Below are positions 6,731-14,888 of a DNA stretch of 30,229 bases, one piece after another. Under the pieces are notes generated by a model, which was not told the DNA's origin, did no database searches, and was given only the letters and a program-made list of their open reading frames with translations. The stretch lies in contig JAEZZZ010000144.1 of NCBI GenBank assembly GCA_023418255.1, positions 1 through 30,229 of the forward strand, written 5' to 3'. Every line of letters starts with the position of its first letter. The stretch's first letter is position 1. This DNA is from Bacteroidota bacterium (GTDB lineage Bacteria > Bacteroidota > Bacteroidia > Bacteroidales > Dysgonomonadaceae). Both the position numbers and the translations under genes were made by a program.

Positions 6731-7666
6731 TTATCTTTCCAATGGTGGAATTGGCTCTTCATCAATCGTAAAATCAATCGGTAGCAGGCATTTCACGTTT
6801 ACCTTCTCACCCTTGTTTTCGCCGGGAATCCATCGGGGCATCAATTTTAAAACACGAACAGCTTCGGCATCCAGCGATGGATGCAAGCCCTGCACCAGTT
6901 CTACATTTGAAATAGCACCATAAGCATTTACAATAAATGAACATAAAATGCGCCCTTCCACACCGTTTTGTCGTGCATCGATAGGATAACGGAGTGTGTT
7001 CGAAATGAAATTAGCCAATCCACGTTCGCCTGTTTCATATTGAGGCATTTTGTCCACGATAGTAAAAATTTCATCGCTATTATTTTGTAAAGAGCTGTCA
7101 ACTCTATTCACAGAACTGTTTGGTGGTGTCGGACATTGGCGCTTATTGGCCGCTTGGTTGCGAATGGCATTTTTATTTAATTTGAAATACATGGGAACGT
7201 ATGATTTAGAACGCACCTCTTTGCCTTTATGTTTTGCCGGACGCCATGGGGGCATTGATTTCAAAATGCGTAATGCCTCTGCATCAAGTAATGGATCGGC
7301 TCGGTGGATAATATCAAAATTACTCAGCGTTCCATCTTTTTCCACAACAAATGTATACACAACCAATCCTTGTATTTGCTTTTCCACAGCCTCTTTTGGA
7401 TATTGAAGCGATGAGGAAATAAATTGATGCATAGCCGATGAGCCACCAACAAAAATGGGCATTATATCCGGCTCTTCAAAAATTCGGTCCGCATGGGGTG
7501 GGGGGGTAGAAAAGGATTCCTTTTTCTTTGTTATCTTCTTGCTTACGTCCTCAATTATTGGTTTTTTACCACACACTTCTCTGTTTGTGTTTACGTACGA
7601 GCTGCTTATTGTAACACATGGCAATCCAAAGAGTGTCAAAAATAATATACATTTTAATGTTTTCAT
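6731..7666 (-). CDS. Secreted protein with two TonB C-terminal domains
   Basis: The product has 311 residues with an N-terminal signal peptide (MKTLKCILFLTLFGLPCVT). Two homologous TonB C-terminal domains follow. One is at about 73-162 (GGSSAMHQFISSSLQYP, GLVVYTFVVEKDG, LDAEALRILKSMPPW). The other is at about 212-300 (ERGLANFISNTLRYP, GRILCSFIVNAYG, LDAEAVRVLKLMPRW). There is no proline-rich periplasm-spanning segment and no ExbB/ExbD neighbour, so it is unlikely to be the energising TonB of a TonB-ExbBD motor. Such secreted TonB-domain proteins are abundant in Bacteroidota and of unknown role. The codons for STPPPH contain a C7 run (7500-7506 as G on the + strand). Confidence 0.8.
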   Translation of the reverse strand: MKTLKCILFLTLFGLPCVTISSSYVNTNREVCGKKPIIEDVSKKITKKKESFSTPPPHADRIFEEPDIMPIFVGGSSAMHQFISSSLQYPKEAVEKQIQGLVVYTFVVEKDGTLSNFDIIHRADPLLDAEALRILKSMPPWRPAKHKGKEVRSKSYVPMYFKLNKNAIRNQAANKRQCPTPPNSSVNRVDSSLQNNSDEIFTIVDKMPQYETGERGLANFISNTLRYPIDARQNGVEGRILCSFIVNAYGAISNVELVQGLHPSLDAEAVRVLKLMPRWIPGENKGEKVNVKCLLPIDFTIDEEPIPPLER

Positions 7667-7689
7667 TTAATTCAGTTTTTTCTACGATG

Positions 7690-7697
7690 CAAAGATA
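7690..7697 (-). promoter_or_regulatory. -7 element of the TonB-domain gene
   Basis: TATCTTTG on the minus strand, 24 nt before the start codon at 7666. The -33 region is A-rich without a clear TTTG. Confidence 0.5.
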
Positions 7698-7843
7698 AAT
7701 AAATCTGATGAAGTAAAAAAGTAACCGGCACATGTATCCACTCTTAAAGATGTTGCAAATAACAAAAAGATTTTTTATTTTCGATGCTTTCATTGTTTTT
7801 AGATATGATTTATCTCTTTATTCTTGCAAGTAGATGATTTTTG

Positions 7844-7862
7844 ATGTTTTTTTGAAAAACAT
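7844..7862. repeat. Hairpin upstream of the typA promoter
   Basis: ATGTTTTT (7844-7851) and AAAAACAT (7855-7862) form a perfect 8-bp stem with a 3-nt loop, 12 nt before the -33 region of typA. It could be a regulatory site or a chance AT-rich palindrome. Confidence 0.35.
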
Positions 7863-7873
7863 GCTCATCAATC

Positions 7874-7903
7874 TTTTCAGTCCATAATAAATTTGTATCT
7901 TTG
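7874..7903 (+). promoter_or_regulatory. typA promoter
   Basis: TATCTTTG (7896-7903) is an exact -7 match; TTTT (7874-7877) lies 18 nt upstream as a weak -33 box. The typA start is 24 nt downstream of the -7 element. Confidence 0.6.
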
Positions 7904-7926
7904 CGCCCTAAAATTATCCAATCCCT

Positions 7927-9735
7927 ATGCAATCAATTCGAAATATAGCCATCATTGCTCACGTGGATCATGGTAAAACTACGCTGGTTGATAAAATGTT
8001 GATGGCCGGTCACCTGTTTCGCAACAATCAAGAAACGCAAGATTTAATTCTCGACAACAACGAACTGGAGCGCGAACGTGGCATCACCATTCTATCCAAA
8101 AATGTTTCAATCAATTATAAAGGTACTAAAATAAATATAATTGACACTCCCGGTCACGCTGACTTTGGCGGAGAGGTAGAGCGTGTGTTGAATATGGCGG
8201 ACGGCTGTTTGCTTATTGTGGATGCTTTTGAAGGCACCATGCCGCAAACGCGTTTTGTGCTACAAAAAGCACTGCAAATTGGTCTAAAGCCAATTCTTGT
8301 TATAAATAAAGTAGATAAACCCAATTGCCGCCCGGAAGAGGTGCAAGAGGAGGTGTTCGATTTAATGTTCAGCCTCGAAGCAACAGAAGAACAACTCGAT
8401 TTTCCAACCCTTTATGGATCTGCTAAACAGGGGTGGATGTCGGCCGATTGGAAAGATAAATCGACAAATATTTTGCCACTGCTTGATGCCATTGTGGAAC
8501 ACATTCCCGCACCTCAGATATTGGACGGAAACTCGCAAATGATTATCACCTCGTTGGATTATTCCAACTATGTTGGACGTATAGCTATCGGGCGTGTACA
8601 TCGCGGCGTGTTGGAAGAAAACAAAGATTATGCTTTATGCAAACGCAACGGCGATATTTTAAAAATACGCATCAAAGAGATTGATGTTTTTGAAGGATTA
8701 GGACGCAGTAAAGTATCATCGGTCTCTTCCGGCGATATCTGCGCGCTGATTGGAATTGAAAGTTTTGATATTGGCGATACCATTACGGATATCGAAAAAC
8801 CCGAACCCCTGCCGCCCATTGCCATTGATGAGCCAACGCTGTCAATGCTGTTTACAATCAACACATCGCCTTTTTTTGGAAAAGATGGGAAATATGTCAC
8901 ATCGCGCCATATTTATGAACGGTTGATGAAAGAGTTGGATAAAAATGTGGCAATGCGTGTTGAACTAACCGATAGTGCCGACGCTTGGATTGTGTATGGA
9001 CGTGGCGTTTTGCATCTTTCGGTATTGATTGAAACAATGCGACGCGAAGGCTATGAACTGCAAGTAGGTCAACCGCAAGTGATTCTTAAAGATGTTGCAG
9101 GAGAAAAATGTGAACCGGTGGAACAATTGACCATCAATTTACCTGAAGAAAACGCCAGCAAGATTATTGATGTTGTAACCAAACGAAAAGGTGTGATGAC
9201 GTCAATGGAGCGAAAAGGCGAGCGTATGCATTTAGAATTTACCATTCCCTCACGTGGAATCATTGGGCTTAATAATATTGTACTGACGCTATCGGCAGGA
9301 GAGGCGATTATGGCACATCGTTTTTTGGAGTTTCAACCATGGAAAGGCAATCTTGAAAAGCGACAAAATGGCTCCATCATCGCGGGTGAATCAGGAAACG
9401 CGTTCGCTTACGCGTTAGATAAGCTGCAAGATCGGGGTCGCTTTTTCATTGAGCCACAAACGGATGTCTATGCCGGACAAATTGTGGGTGAGCATGCTAA
9501 AGAGGGCGATTTGGTGGTGAATGTCACCAAATCGAAAAAACTGACTAATGTGCGTGCATCGGGTACCGATGACAAAGCGCAGTTAGTACCTCCCATAAAA
9601 TTTAGCTTGGAGGAGGCGTTGGAATACATCAAAGAGGATGAATATGTCGAAATAACGCCGAAAGCTATGCGCATGCGCAAGATTATTCTTGACGAAAACG
9701 AACGAAAACGAATGGCAAAGAACTCCAAAGAGTAG
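7927..9735 (+). CDS. typA: Translational GTPase TypA/BipA
   Basis: Ribosome-associated GTPase of the EF-G/LepA superfamily, with roles in ribosome assembly and stress or low-temperature growth. All G motifs are visible: G1 AHVDHGKTT (11-19), G2 RGITI (51-55), G3 DTPGHADF (73-80), G4 NKVDK (127-131), G5 GSAKQG. The TypA-specific C-terminal part follows (RGIIGLNNIVLTLSAG, GQIVGEH, NVTKSKKLTNVRASGTDD). The length of 602 residues is standard. It has its own Bacteroidota promoter 24 nt upstream and converges with folE, whose stop is 72 nt away. Confidence 0.97.
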   Translation: MQSIRNIAIIAHVDHGKTTLVDKMLMAGHLFRNNQETQDLILDNNELERERGITILSKNVSINYKGTKINIIDTPGHADFGGEVERVLNMADGCLLIVDAFEGTMPQTRFVLQKALQIGLKPILVINKVDKPNCRPEEVQEEVFDLMFSLEATEEQLDFPTLYGSAKQGWMSADWKDKSTNILPLLDAIVEHIPAPQILDGNSQMIITSLDYSNYVGRIAIGRVHRGVLEENKDYALCKRNGDILKIRIKEIDVFEGLGRSKVSSVSSGDICALIGIESFDIGDTITDIEKPEPLPPIAIDEPTLSMLFTINTSPFFGKDGKYVTSRHIYERLMKELDKNVAMRVELTDSADAWIVYGRGVLHLSVLIETMRREGYELQVGQPQVILKDVAGEKCEPVEQLTINLPEENASKIIDVVTKRKGVMTSMERKGERMHLEFTIPSRGIIGLNNIVLTLSAGEAIMAHRFLEFQPWKGNLEKRQNGSIIAGESGNAFAYALDKLQDRGRFFIEPQTDVYAGQIVGEHAKEGDLVVNVTKSKKLTNVRASGTDDKAQLVPPIKFSLEEALEYIKEDEYVEITPKAMRMRKIILDENERKRMAKNSKE

Positions 9736-9793
9736 ATTCCCAACCATAAATTTCAGATATCAGATAATTAAAGAGTGTTTCTGTTTTTGTTTT

Positions 9794-9808
9794 ATGCCGA
9801 TGTGGCAT
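9794..9808. terminator. Weak hairpin between convergent typA and folE
   Basis: ATGCC (9794-9798) and GGCAT (9804-9808) form a short stem with T-rich flanks on both sides, overlapping the folE stop codon. It is the only candidate terminator for either gene in this gap. Confidence 0.3.
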
Positions 9809-10380
9809 TATTTTATCAGATTAATAAATTCTTCTCTTGTTTTTTGTTGATCGAACACACCTGTGAAATCTGATGTGGTGGTCACGGAATGTTGTTTTTC
9901 TATACCGCGCATTTGCATGCACATATGTTCTGCTTCTATAACCACCATTACCCCTAATGGGTTGAGTATGTTTTGAATACATTGTTTTATTTGTGTGGTC
10001 ATGCGCTCTTGTACTTGCAAGCGGCGTGCAAAAACTTCCACTACGCGAGCGATTTTGCTCAATCCCGTGATGTATCCATTCGGGATATATGCTACATGCG
10101 CTTTTCCGTAGAAAGGCAGAATGTGATGTTCGCACAACGAGAAAAAATCAATGTCTTTTACAATTACCATTTGACGGTAATTTTCTTTGAAAAGAGCAGC
10201 GCGCAATATTTTTTCAGGATCTTGCCAATAGCCATTGGTTAAGAACTGCATTGACTTGGCTACTCGAGCGGGTGTCTTGACAAGTCCTTCACGGTTTACG
10301 TCTTCACCTAATAATGTAATCACTTCCTGCATATTTTTAGCAATGAGCGATCTGTTTTTCTCTAATTCTTCTGAGGACAT
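9808..10380 (-). CDS. folE: GTP cyclohydrolase I
   Basis: Converts GTP to 7,8-dihydroneopterin triphosphate, the first step of folate (and pterin/queuosine-type) synthesis. At 190 residues the length is normal for a type IA enzyme. Visible motifs are REGLVKTPARVAKSM (30-44), DFFSLCEHHILPF with Zn ligands Cys83 and His86 (78-90), GLSKIARVVEVFARRLQVQE (106-125), and EHMCMQMRG with Zn ligand Cys154 (151-159). The conserved zinc ligands mark it as the zinc-dependent type, not FolE2. Its start lies only 10 nt after the stop of the SPOR gene, so the two are probably co-transcribed. Confidence 0.96.
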   Translation of the reverse strand: MSSEELEKNRSLIAKNMQEVITLLGEDVNREGLVKTPARVAKSMQFLTNGYWQDPEKILRAALFKENYRQMVIVKDIDFFSLCEHHILPFYGKAHVAYIPNGYITGLSKIARVVEVFARRLQVQERMTTQIKQCIQNILNPLGVMVVIEAEHMCMQMRGIEKQHSVTTTSDFTGVFDQQKTREEFINLIK

Positions 10381-10390
10381 GGAATTTGTT

Positions 10391-10900
10391 TTAATAATCG
10401 ACAGGAATTTTCACTTCATCCATTACGATGTACATCTCTTTACCAAAATTAGAAAATGTCTTCTGCATGTTTTTTAACATTTCCTGTGCTTCTTCGCGAG
10501 TTTTAAAATTGCCGACACGCAATCGCCAAAAAGGGGCATCAAACAGAACAACTGTCTCTTGGTCTGGATAGGATGAGTTAATAATTTTTTGTTTATGATA
10601 TGCTTCGTTTTTTGAGCTGCGCTGATCGTTTCCCGCAAAAGCTTGAATCTTAAAACCACGCATTTTGATGTAGTGTTGTGAGCCATCGCCGGTAGAATAT
10701 ATCGTATGTGATGGTGCAATTGGACGTCCAACTAGATTTTTAATCACTTCATCTTCATAAATGGTCACGTGTCCTTTGCCAAAAACTCTCGAGTTCAGCT
10801 CATTAATAATGGCTTTCTGCTCTGTGTTTTCTTGTGCAAAAATATTGAATTGACTCATCAGTGTATTGAAGATAAAAATAAACAAGAAGCTTTTTTTCAT
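10391..10900 (-). CDS. Exported SPOR-domain protein
   Basis: The product has 169 residues: signal peptide (MKKSFLFIFIFNTLMSQFNIFAQ, cleavage probably after FAQ), a short linker, then a SPOR domain at about 83-165 with GFKIQAFAGNDQRSSKNEA, PFWRLRVGNFKTREEAQEML and a final strand EMYIVMDEV. SPOR domains bind denuded glycan strands of peptidoglycan, often at the division site. The position between tpiA and folE is conserved in Bacteroidales. The link to folate synthesis is probably only transcriptional. Confidence 0.85.
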   Translation of the reverse strand: MKKSFLFIFIFNTLMSQFNIFAQENTEQKAIINELNSRVFGKGHVTIYEDEVIKNLVGRPIAPSHTIYSTGDGSQHYIKMRGFKIQAFAGNDQRSSKNEAYHKQKIINSSYPDQETVVLFDAPFWRLRVGNFKTREEAQEMLKNMQKTFSNFGKEMYIVMDEVKIPVDY

Positions 10901-10979
10901 ACTGCCTTTATTTAATTATTTAATTGAAAACAACGTCTTTACATTTGGAGTAAAGATTGCCTGCATTTTTACTTTACGG

Positions 10980-10987
10980 CAAAGATA
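10980..10987 (-). promoter_or_regulatory. -7 element of the SPOR-folE unit
   Basis: TATCTTTG on the minus strand immediately abuts the hairpin after tpiA (10988-11030), so the -33 region must lie inside that hairpin. No canonical TTTG is visible there. Confidence 0.5.
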
Positions 10988-11030
10988 ACGATTTACCACA
11001 GAATATGAGTCAATTCTGTGGTAAAATCGT
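10988..11030. terminator. Long hairpin after tpiA
   Basis: ACGATTTACCACAGAAT (10988-11004) pairs with ATTCTGTGGTAAAATCGT (11013-11030), about 17 bp with one extra base, 8-nt loop. It lies 10 nt beyond the tpiA stop. The T-run (11030-11035) follows on the + strand, so on the transcribed strand it is a strong hairpin without a U-tail. It is likely a terminator or processing site for the tpiA operon. Confidence 0.6.
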
Positions 11031-11039
11031 TTTTTCGGT

Positions 11040-11795
11040 TTAGAACGATTCGATAATGGGTGAAAATTTCTCTACACTTAGCGAGGCGCCACCAATGAGT
11101 CCGCCATCAACATCGGCATTCGAGAAAAGCTCTTTTGCATTCGAAGCGTTGCAGCTGCCGCCATATAATATAGAGGTGTTTTCTGCAACCTCTTCGCCAT
11201 ATTTCTCGCGAATGGTTTGGCGAATGAAGTGATGCATCTCTTGTGCTTGTGCGGCCGAGGCTGTTTTCCCGGTTCCGATTGCCCACACAGGCTCATAAGC
11301 AAGAACGAGTTTTGAAAAATCTTCTTTGGTTAAATCAAAAAGCGATTGTTCTATTTGCGATTTTACCACATCGAAATGTTGTTCACTTTCACGTTCTTCT
11401 AGCACTTCACCAATACAGAAAATAGGTGTCAACTCGTTTTCCAATGCACGATTTACTTTCTCTTTTAGCATCTCTGGTGTTTCGTGATAATAGGCACGAC
11501 GTTCGCTATGCCCGATGATTACATATTTTGCACCGGTAGATGCCACCATTTCGGCAGAAACTTCGCCTGTATATGCACCCGAAGTTTTATCTGAGCAGTT
11601 TTCGGCAGCAACACCGATTTTGTTTGTGTCAATTGCTTTTGCGATGCTTGCCAAGTGGATGAAAGGTGTGCCGATGATAACATCGCAATGAATTGTTTTT
11701 CCTTTCAACGCATCATTTAGTTCGCTTGCCAAAGTTAATCCTTCTTGCAGGTTCTTGTTCATTTTCCAGTTTCCTGCTACAATCTTTTTTCTCAT
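11040..11795 (-). CDS. tpiA: Triosephosphate isomerase
   Basis: Glycolytic enzyme interconverting dihydroxyacetone phosphate and glyceraldehyde-3-phosphate. The 251-residue TIM barrel has all active-site elements: GNWKMN with Asn9 and Lys11 (8-13), the electrophile His96 in VIIGHSERR (92-100), catalytic Glu168 in AYEPVWAIGTG (166-176), and the phosphate-binding ILYGGSC and GGLIGGASL near the end. It lies 38 nt downstream of the BT_3928-type gene on the same strand, probably one operon with DUF1599. Confidence 0.97.
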   Translation of the reverse strand: MRKKIVAGNWKMNKNLQEGLTLASELNDALKGKTIHCDVIIGTPFIHLASIAKAIDTNKIGVAAENCSDKTSGAYTGEVSAEMVASTGAKYVIIGHSERRAYYHETPEMLKEKVNRALENELTPIFCIGEVLEERESEQHFDVVKSQIEQSLFDLTKEDFSKLVLAYEPVWAIGTGKTASAAQAQEMHHFIRQTIREKYGEEVAENTSILYGGSCNASNAKELFSNADVDGGLIGGASLSVEKFSPIIESF

Positions 11796-11833
11796 AATTA
11801 TTTAGTTTTTATATGTTTATAAAAATATTTATA

Positions 11834-13135
11834 TTAGTTGTCTCTTTGTTTCTTCACACAACAACGCTTTCGTTCGTATTGTTTAAATAGAAGCATGGGA
11901 ATAATAAATATTAGCAAAATCAAGCCCAATTTAAGCAAGATATGCGCCGATGATTTTCCGGCCGCGTTTTGTACATATTTATTGTTGTTAATCCCGGCAT
12001 CTATTTTTTTTACAGATGGAAGCGTGGTCGCATTCCATTTTTTTAGTACGGTTCCCTTTTTTATCAAAAGCAGACCGGGATTGGCTCGAATCATTGTTTT
12101 TAGCACGCGTTCATCGGTTAGCCCATAAGAACAATCCGTAATCATTGGTTTTTGAGATGCTGTAAATGAAGATGAAAGCAGATAGAAAGGGATTCTATTC
12201 TCTTTTGCATATCGGCAAATTGGCTGAAAAGCATTGATTTGTTTCAATGATTTTTTTGTCGGTAATGGCGAAACCATCAAAAATTGATATGATGAGTCGG
12301 ATAAAAGTTTTTCTGTCGTATCTTCTCTCTCTTCCCAACTGTTTGACACAGGATCGAAGAACATTTCTTGTATCGAGAAGTCCTCAATTTCAGGTGTTTC
12401 ACTTTTTTGTATCAGTTTAGATTTCATTTCAACAAATGTCCATGTAGAATCGTTCCAAGGATAATTTTCTTCCGTAAACTCTTGCTCTTTACCATCTTTT
12501 CGATATACAAATGTGTGTTTGTATTCTTCATTTTGTTGTGTGTCAATGTGCATCAGTGAGGGAATATTGGCGCCAATTTTAAATGGACGAAAATCAAAAA
12601 TAGGAAGAAACGTCAGATTGTATATACAAAAAACGACGGAAAAAATAAGGGTGAAAATTGCCGGTGCCAAACGCATTTTTTTTGAGAATAGCGGATTTAA
12701 TCGTTTATGATAAAGCAGCAAAAAAATGGTTCCAATCAGCAGAATGATGTTTTTCAAAAAGGTTTCCCAGTTGCTTATGATAAGAAAATCGCCAAAACAT
12801 CCGCAATCTTTTACCGGATTTTTAAGCGCAATCCATAGAGTGAATGGGGTGAAAATTAGCATGAAAAGAGTGGTAAGAAGAGTTGTTTGTTTGCGAAATA
12901 TGCCCAGGAGAATAAAAACACCACACGAAAACTCAAAAACAATAAGAATAATAGCGACGGGCAGTGCAAGAGCAAACAAGGATGCGGAATTAAAAGCAAT
13001 CAGGTAGTCTTGTATTTTATAGGTAAATCCCAAGGGATCGACTGCTTTCACAAAGCCTGAAAACAGAAACGTTAATCCCAATAAAAAGCGGGAAAATTCG
13101 GCGGTTGTTTTTATGATTTTTTTGTTTCTACTCAT
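11834..13135 (-). CDS. DoxX/MauE-like membrane protein of the BT_3928 family
   Basis: The product has 433 residues. The N-terminal part has four transmembrane helices in the DoxX/MauE pattern (about 15-35, 55-80, 85-105, 125-142), with FLFSGFVKAVDPLGFTYKI after helix 1 and the cysteine motif DCGCFGDFL at about 110-118. A fifth helix (about 157-177) precedes a large periplasmic domain (about 185-400), and a last helix (about 404-422) leads to a basic tail with CC. MauE-type proteins work with thiol-disulfide chemistry, and the C-G-C pair fits that. No CXXC thioredoxin motif is seen in the soluble part. Function is not established. The start overlaps the DUF1599 stop by 4 nt, so the two are translationally coupled. 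Confidence 0.8.
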   Translation of the reverse strand: MSRNKKIIKTTAEFSRFLLGLTFLFSGFVKAVDPLGFTYKIQDYLIAFNSASLFALALPVAIILIVFEFSCGVFILLGIFRKQTTLLTTLFMLIFTPFTLWIALKNPVKDCGCFGDFLIISNWETFLKNIILLIGTIFLLLYHKRLNPLFSKKMRLAPAIFTLIFSVVFCIYNLTFLPIFDFRPFKIGANIPSLMHIDTQQNEEYKHTFVYRKDGKEQEFTEENYPWNDSTWTFVEMKSKLIQKSETPEIEDFSIQEMFFDPVSNSWEEREDTTEKLLSDSSYQFLMVSPLPTKKSLKQINAFQPICRYAKENRIPFYLLSSSFTASQKPMITDCSYGLTDERVLKTMIRANPGLLLIKKGTVLKKWNATTLPSVKKIDAGINNNKYVQNAAGKSSAHILLKLGLILLIFIIPMLLFKQYERKRCCVKKQRDN

Positions 13136-13683
13136 TTCGATTTATCCGCAAAATGCAACTTTATCAATCCGAATAAAGCATAATTTATCATATCCATATA
13201 GTTGGCATCAATACCTTCTGACACCAATGTTCTGCCATTGTTGCTTTCGATACTTTTTGTGCGATTGATTTTCATCAAAATCAAATCAGTGTACGAGCTG
13301 ATGCGCATACTGCGCCATGCTTCGTCGTAATCGTGGTTTTTGTCATACATCAGCTCTTTGCTTTGCGTGATGTATTTGTCGTACAGGCCCAAAGCCTTTT
13401 CAGGCGTGATATCAATCGTGTCGGAATGTCCCAAGTTTAATTGGATAAGCCCGATTACGCCGTAGTTCACGATGCCGATAAATTCGGGGAAGATGCCTTC
13501 ATCAATTTTAGCCTCTTTTTTCATCTCCAACGAGCGGATTCGGTTTGCTTTGATATATATTTGGTCGGTAATAGATGGGGCACGCATAATGCGCCACGAC
13601 GCGCCGTAGTCCATCAGCTTTTTACGGAATAAGTCTCTGCAAATGGCAATGACTTCATCAAATTGTTGCTTGGTTGTATCCAT
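13132..13683 (-). CDS. DUF1599 (Nmad1-like) domain protein
   Basis: The 183-residue soluble protein is made of two copies of one motif. The first copy reads KKLMDYGASWRIMR followed by TDQIYIKANRIRSLE (about 20-55). The second reads YDKNHDYDEAWRSMR followed by TDLILMKINRTKSIE (about 112-148). Each copy ends in a helix with NYG-IGLIQL or NYALFGLIKL. This is the DUF1599 family, which I recall being grouped under nucleotide-modification-associated domains, but no reaction is proven. It opens the DUF1599-BT_3928-tpiA run that is conserved in Bacteroidales. Its start codon and the DoxX-like gene show a 4-nt stop/start overlap at the other end. Confidence 0.8.
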   Translation of the reverse strand: MDTTKQQFDEVIAICRDLFRKKLMDYGASWRIMRAPSITDQIYIKANRIRSLEMKKEAKIDEGIFPEFIGIVNYGVIGLIQLNLGHSDTIDITPEKALGLYDKYITQSKELMYDKNHDYDEAWRSMRISSYTDLILMKINRTKSIESNNGRTLVSEGIDANYMDMINYALFGLIKLHFADKSK

Positions 13684-13731
13684 ACGCGAATCTTCTCTCT
13701 GTAGCTATGTGTTATGTAAATAAAATTGTAG

Positions 13732-13763
13732 CAAAGGTAGATAAAAAAAGAAAAAGGTACAAG
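13732..13763 (-). promoter_or_regulatory. Promoter of the DUF1599-BT_3928-tpiA operon
   Basis: The minus strand reads CTTG (13763-13760), 20 nt spacer, then TACCTTTG (13739-13732), a good TTTG/TANNTTTG promoter. Its -33 box falls in the terminator hairpin of the upstream M23 gene. Confidence 0.6.
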
Positions 13764-13781
13764 TATTGCACTCGTACCTTT
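13744..13781 (-). terminator. Terminator of the M23 peptidase gene
   Basis: AAAGGTAC (13753-13760) pairs with GTACCTTT (13774-13781), and AGT/ACT extends the stem after one mismatch. On the minus strand it is followed by a run of T with one C (complement of 13743-13755). It lies 23 nt after the M23 stop. Confidence 0.75.
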
Positions 13782-13803
13782 CTGTTTCGGTTGTATCTTT
13801 TTT

Positions 13804-14835
13804 CTATGATACTCGTAATGACTTTCCAACTCGGAGTATTGTTCGTGGAGTTATATTGTTTAGCGAACAGAGTCTGCTGACCGAAACGCCGTAGCGTCGT
13901 GCGATGGCTCCCAATGTGTCGCCATTTTTAATCCGATGATACTTTATGTCTCCGGATACATATTTGTTGGTTGAGGATGCTGCCTTTCGGTAGTTGCTGT
14001 TGGCGTTATGTCCTGCCGTCAGCATACGACTACTGCGATTGGTCTTGTTGTAACTTGCACGAGTGATTAGATATTCGTCACGATGACACACCTTGTTTTC
14101 AAAATCAATAAGAAAATTGGGGTTGATGGGTTTTCCCAAAAAGCGTGTTTCAAAATGGAGATGTGAACCAAAGGATCGTCCCGTGTTTCCGGCAAGTCCG
14201 ATGGGTTGTCCTGATTTAACAAAGTCATCGAGATTGACCAAAAACTTGGACATGTGAGCGTATACTGTTTCCAAACCATTTACGTGACGAATAACGATAT
14301 GATGCCCAAATCCGGTTTTGCGAGCCTCTCTCACTCTTACTCTTCCATCAAATGCGGCATAGATGGTGTCGCCAACTTGAGCTTTTATGTCGATGCCATA
14401 ATGGTAGCGGTGTCCTCCGCGCCTTCCAAAATTGGAAGTCATGTGTCCCTCGCAAGGCATCGTAAAGTTGGAAAGATCAACCATAAAAGTGTCAGGGACA
14501 TTTTTTAGCATTCCATATACATTAACATGTGAATTTTCCCACACACCACCGTATACATCATCGGCAGGAATTTGTGTCGGATCAAATTCTTCCATTTCGC
14601 GACGTGCTTCGGCTTCCTCCAATACGGAAAGGTCTAGTTTTAATTTGAATCCGTCAGCCAGCAACGTGTTGCCCTTATTCAATGTTGAGCCGTGAACCTG
14701 TTTGTATATTATTTCGGGGCGCTCTTCTTGTGTATTTTTTTTCTGTACCGTTGATTGTGAAAATACGATGTTGGTAACGAGTAGAAAGGTGATTGACAGC
14801 AATCCTTTTATTGGTGTAATTGTTTCTCTCTGCAT
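13804..14835 (-). CDS. M23 (LytM-type) peptidase with C-terminal LysM domain
   Basis: Exported 343-residue protein. A signal sequence (about 8-27) is followed by a linker and an M23 metallopeptidase domain (about 128-240): HYGIDI carries His145 and Asp149, and GSHLHFE carries His225 and His227, the zinc and catalytic set of an active LytM-type endopeptidase. A Ser/Asn-rich linker leads to a LysM domain (about 299-342; YHRIKNGDTLGAIARRYGV, LCSLNNI, LRVGKSLRV), which binds GlcNAc-containing glycan. It most likely cleaves peptidoglycan cross-bridges or activates an amidase. It follows ndk by 53 nt on the same strand and has a good terminator. Confidence 0.92.
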   Translation of the reverse strand: MQRETITPIKGLLSITFLLVTNIVFSQSTVQKKNTQEERPEIIYKQVHGSTLNKGNTLLADGFKLKLDLSVLEEAEARREMEEFDPTQIPADDVYGGVWENSHVNVYGMLKNVPDTFMVDLSNFTMPCEGHMTSNFGRRGGHRYHYGIDIKAQVGDTIYAAFDGRVRVREARKTGFGHHIVIRHVNGLETVYAHMSKFLVNLDDFVKSGQPIGLAGNTGRSFGSHLHFETRFLGKPINPNFLIDFENKVCHRDEYLITRASYNKTNRSSRMLTAGHNANSNYRKAASSTNKYVSGDIKYHRIKNGDTLGAIARRYGVSVSRLCSLNNITPRTILRVGKSLRVS

Positions 14836-14888
14836 ATGACGAAATCTATATTTTTATTGTTCTGTTTTGCTTAATAAATAGTGAGCAG

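Noticed and set aside
9821..10135. Second minus-strand ORF inside folE
   Set aside because: It is the shifted frame of folE; its residues follow folE codon bias and match no protein.
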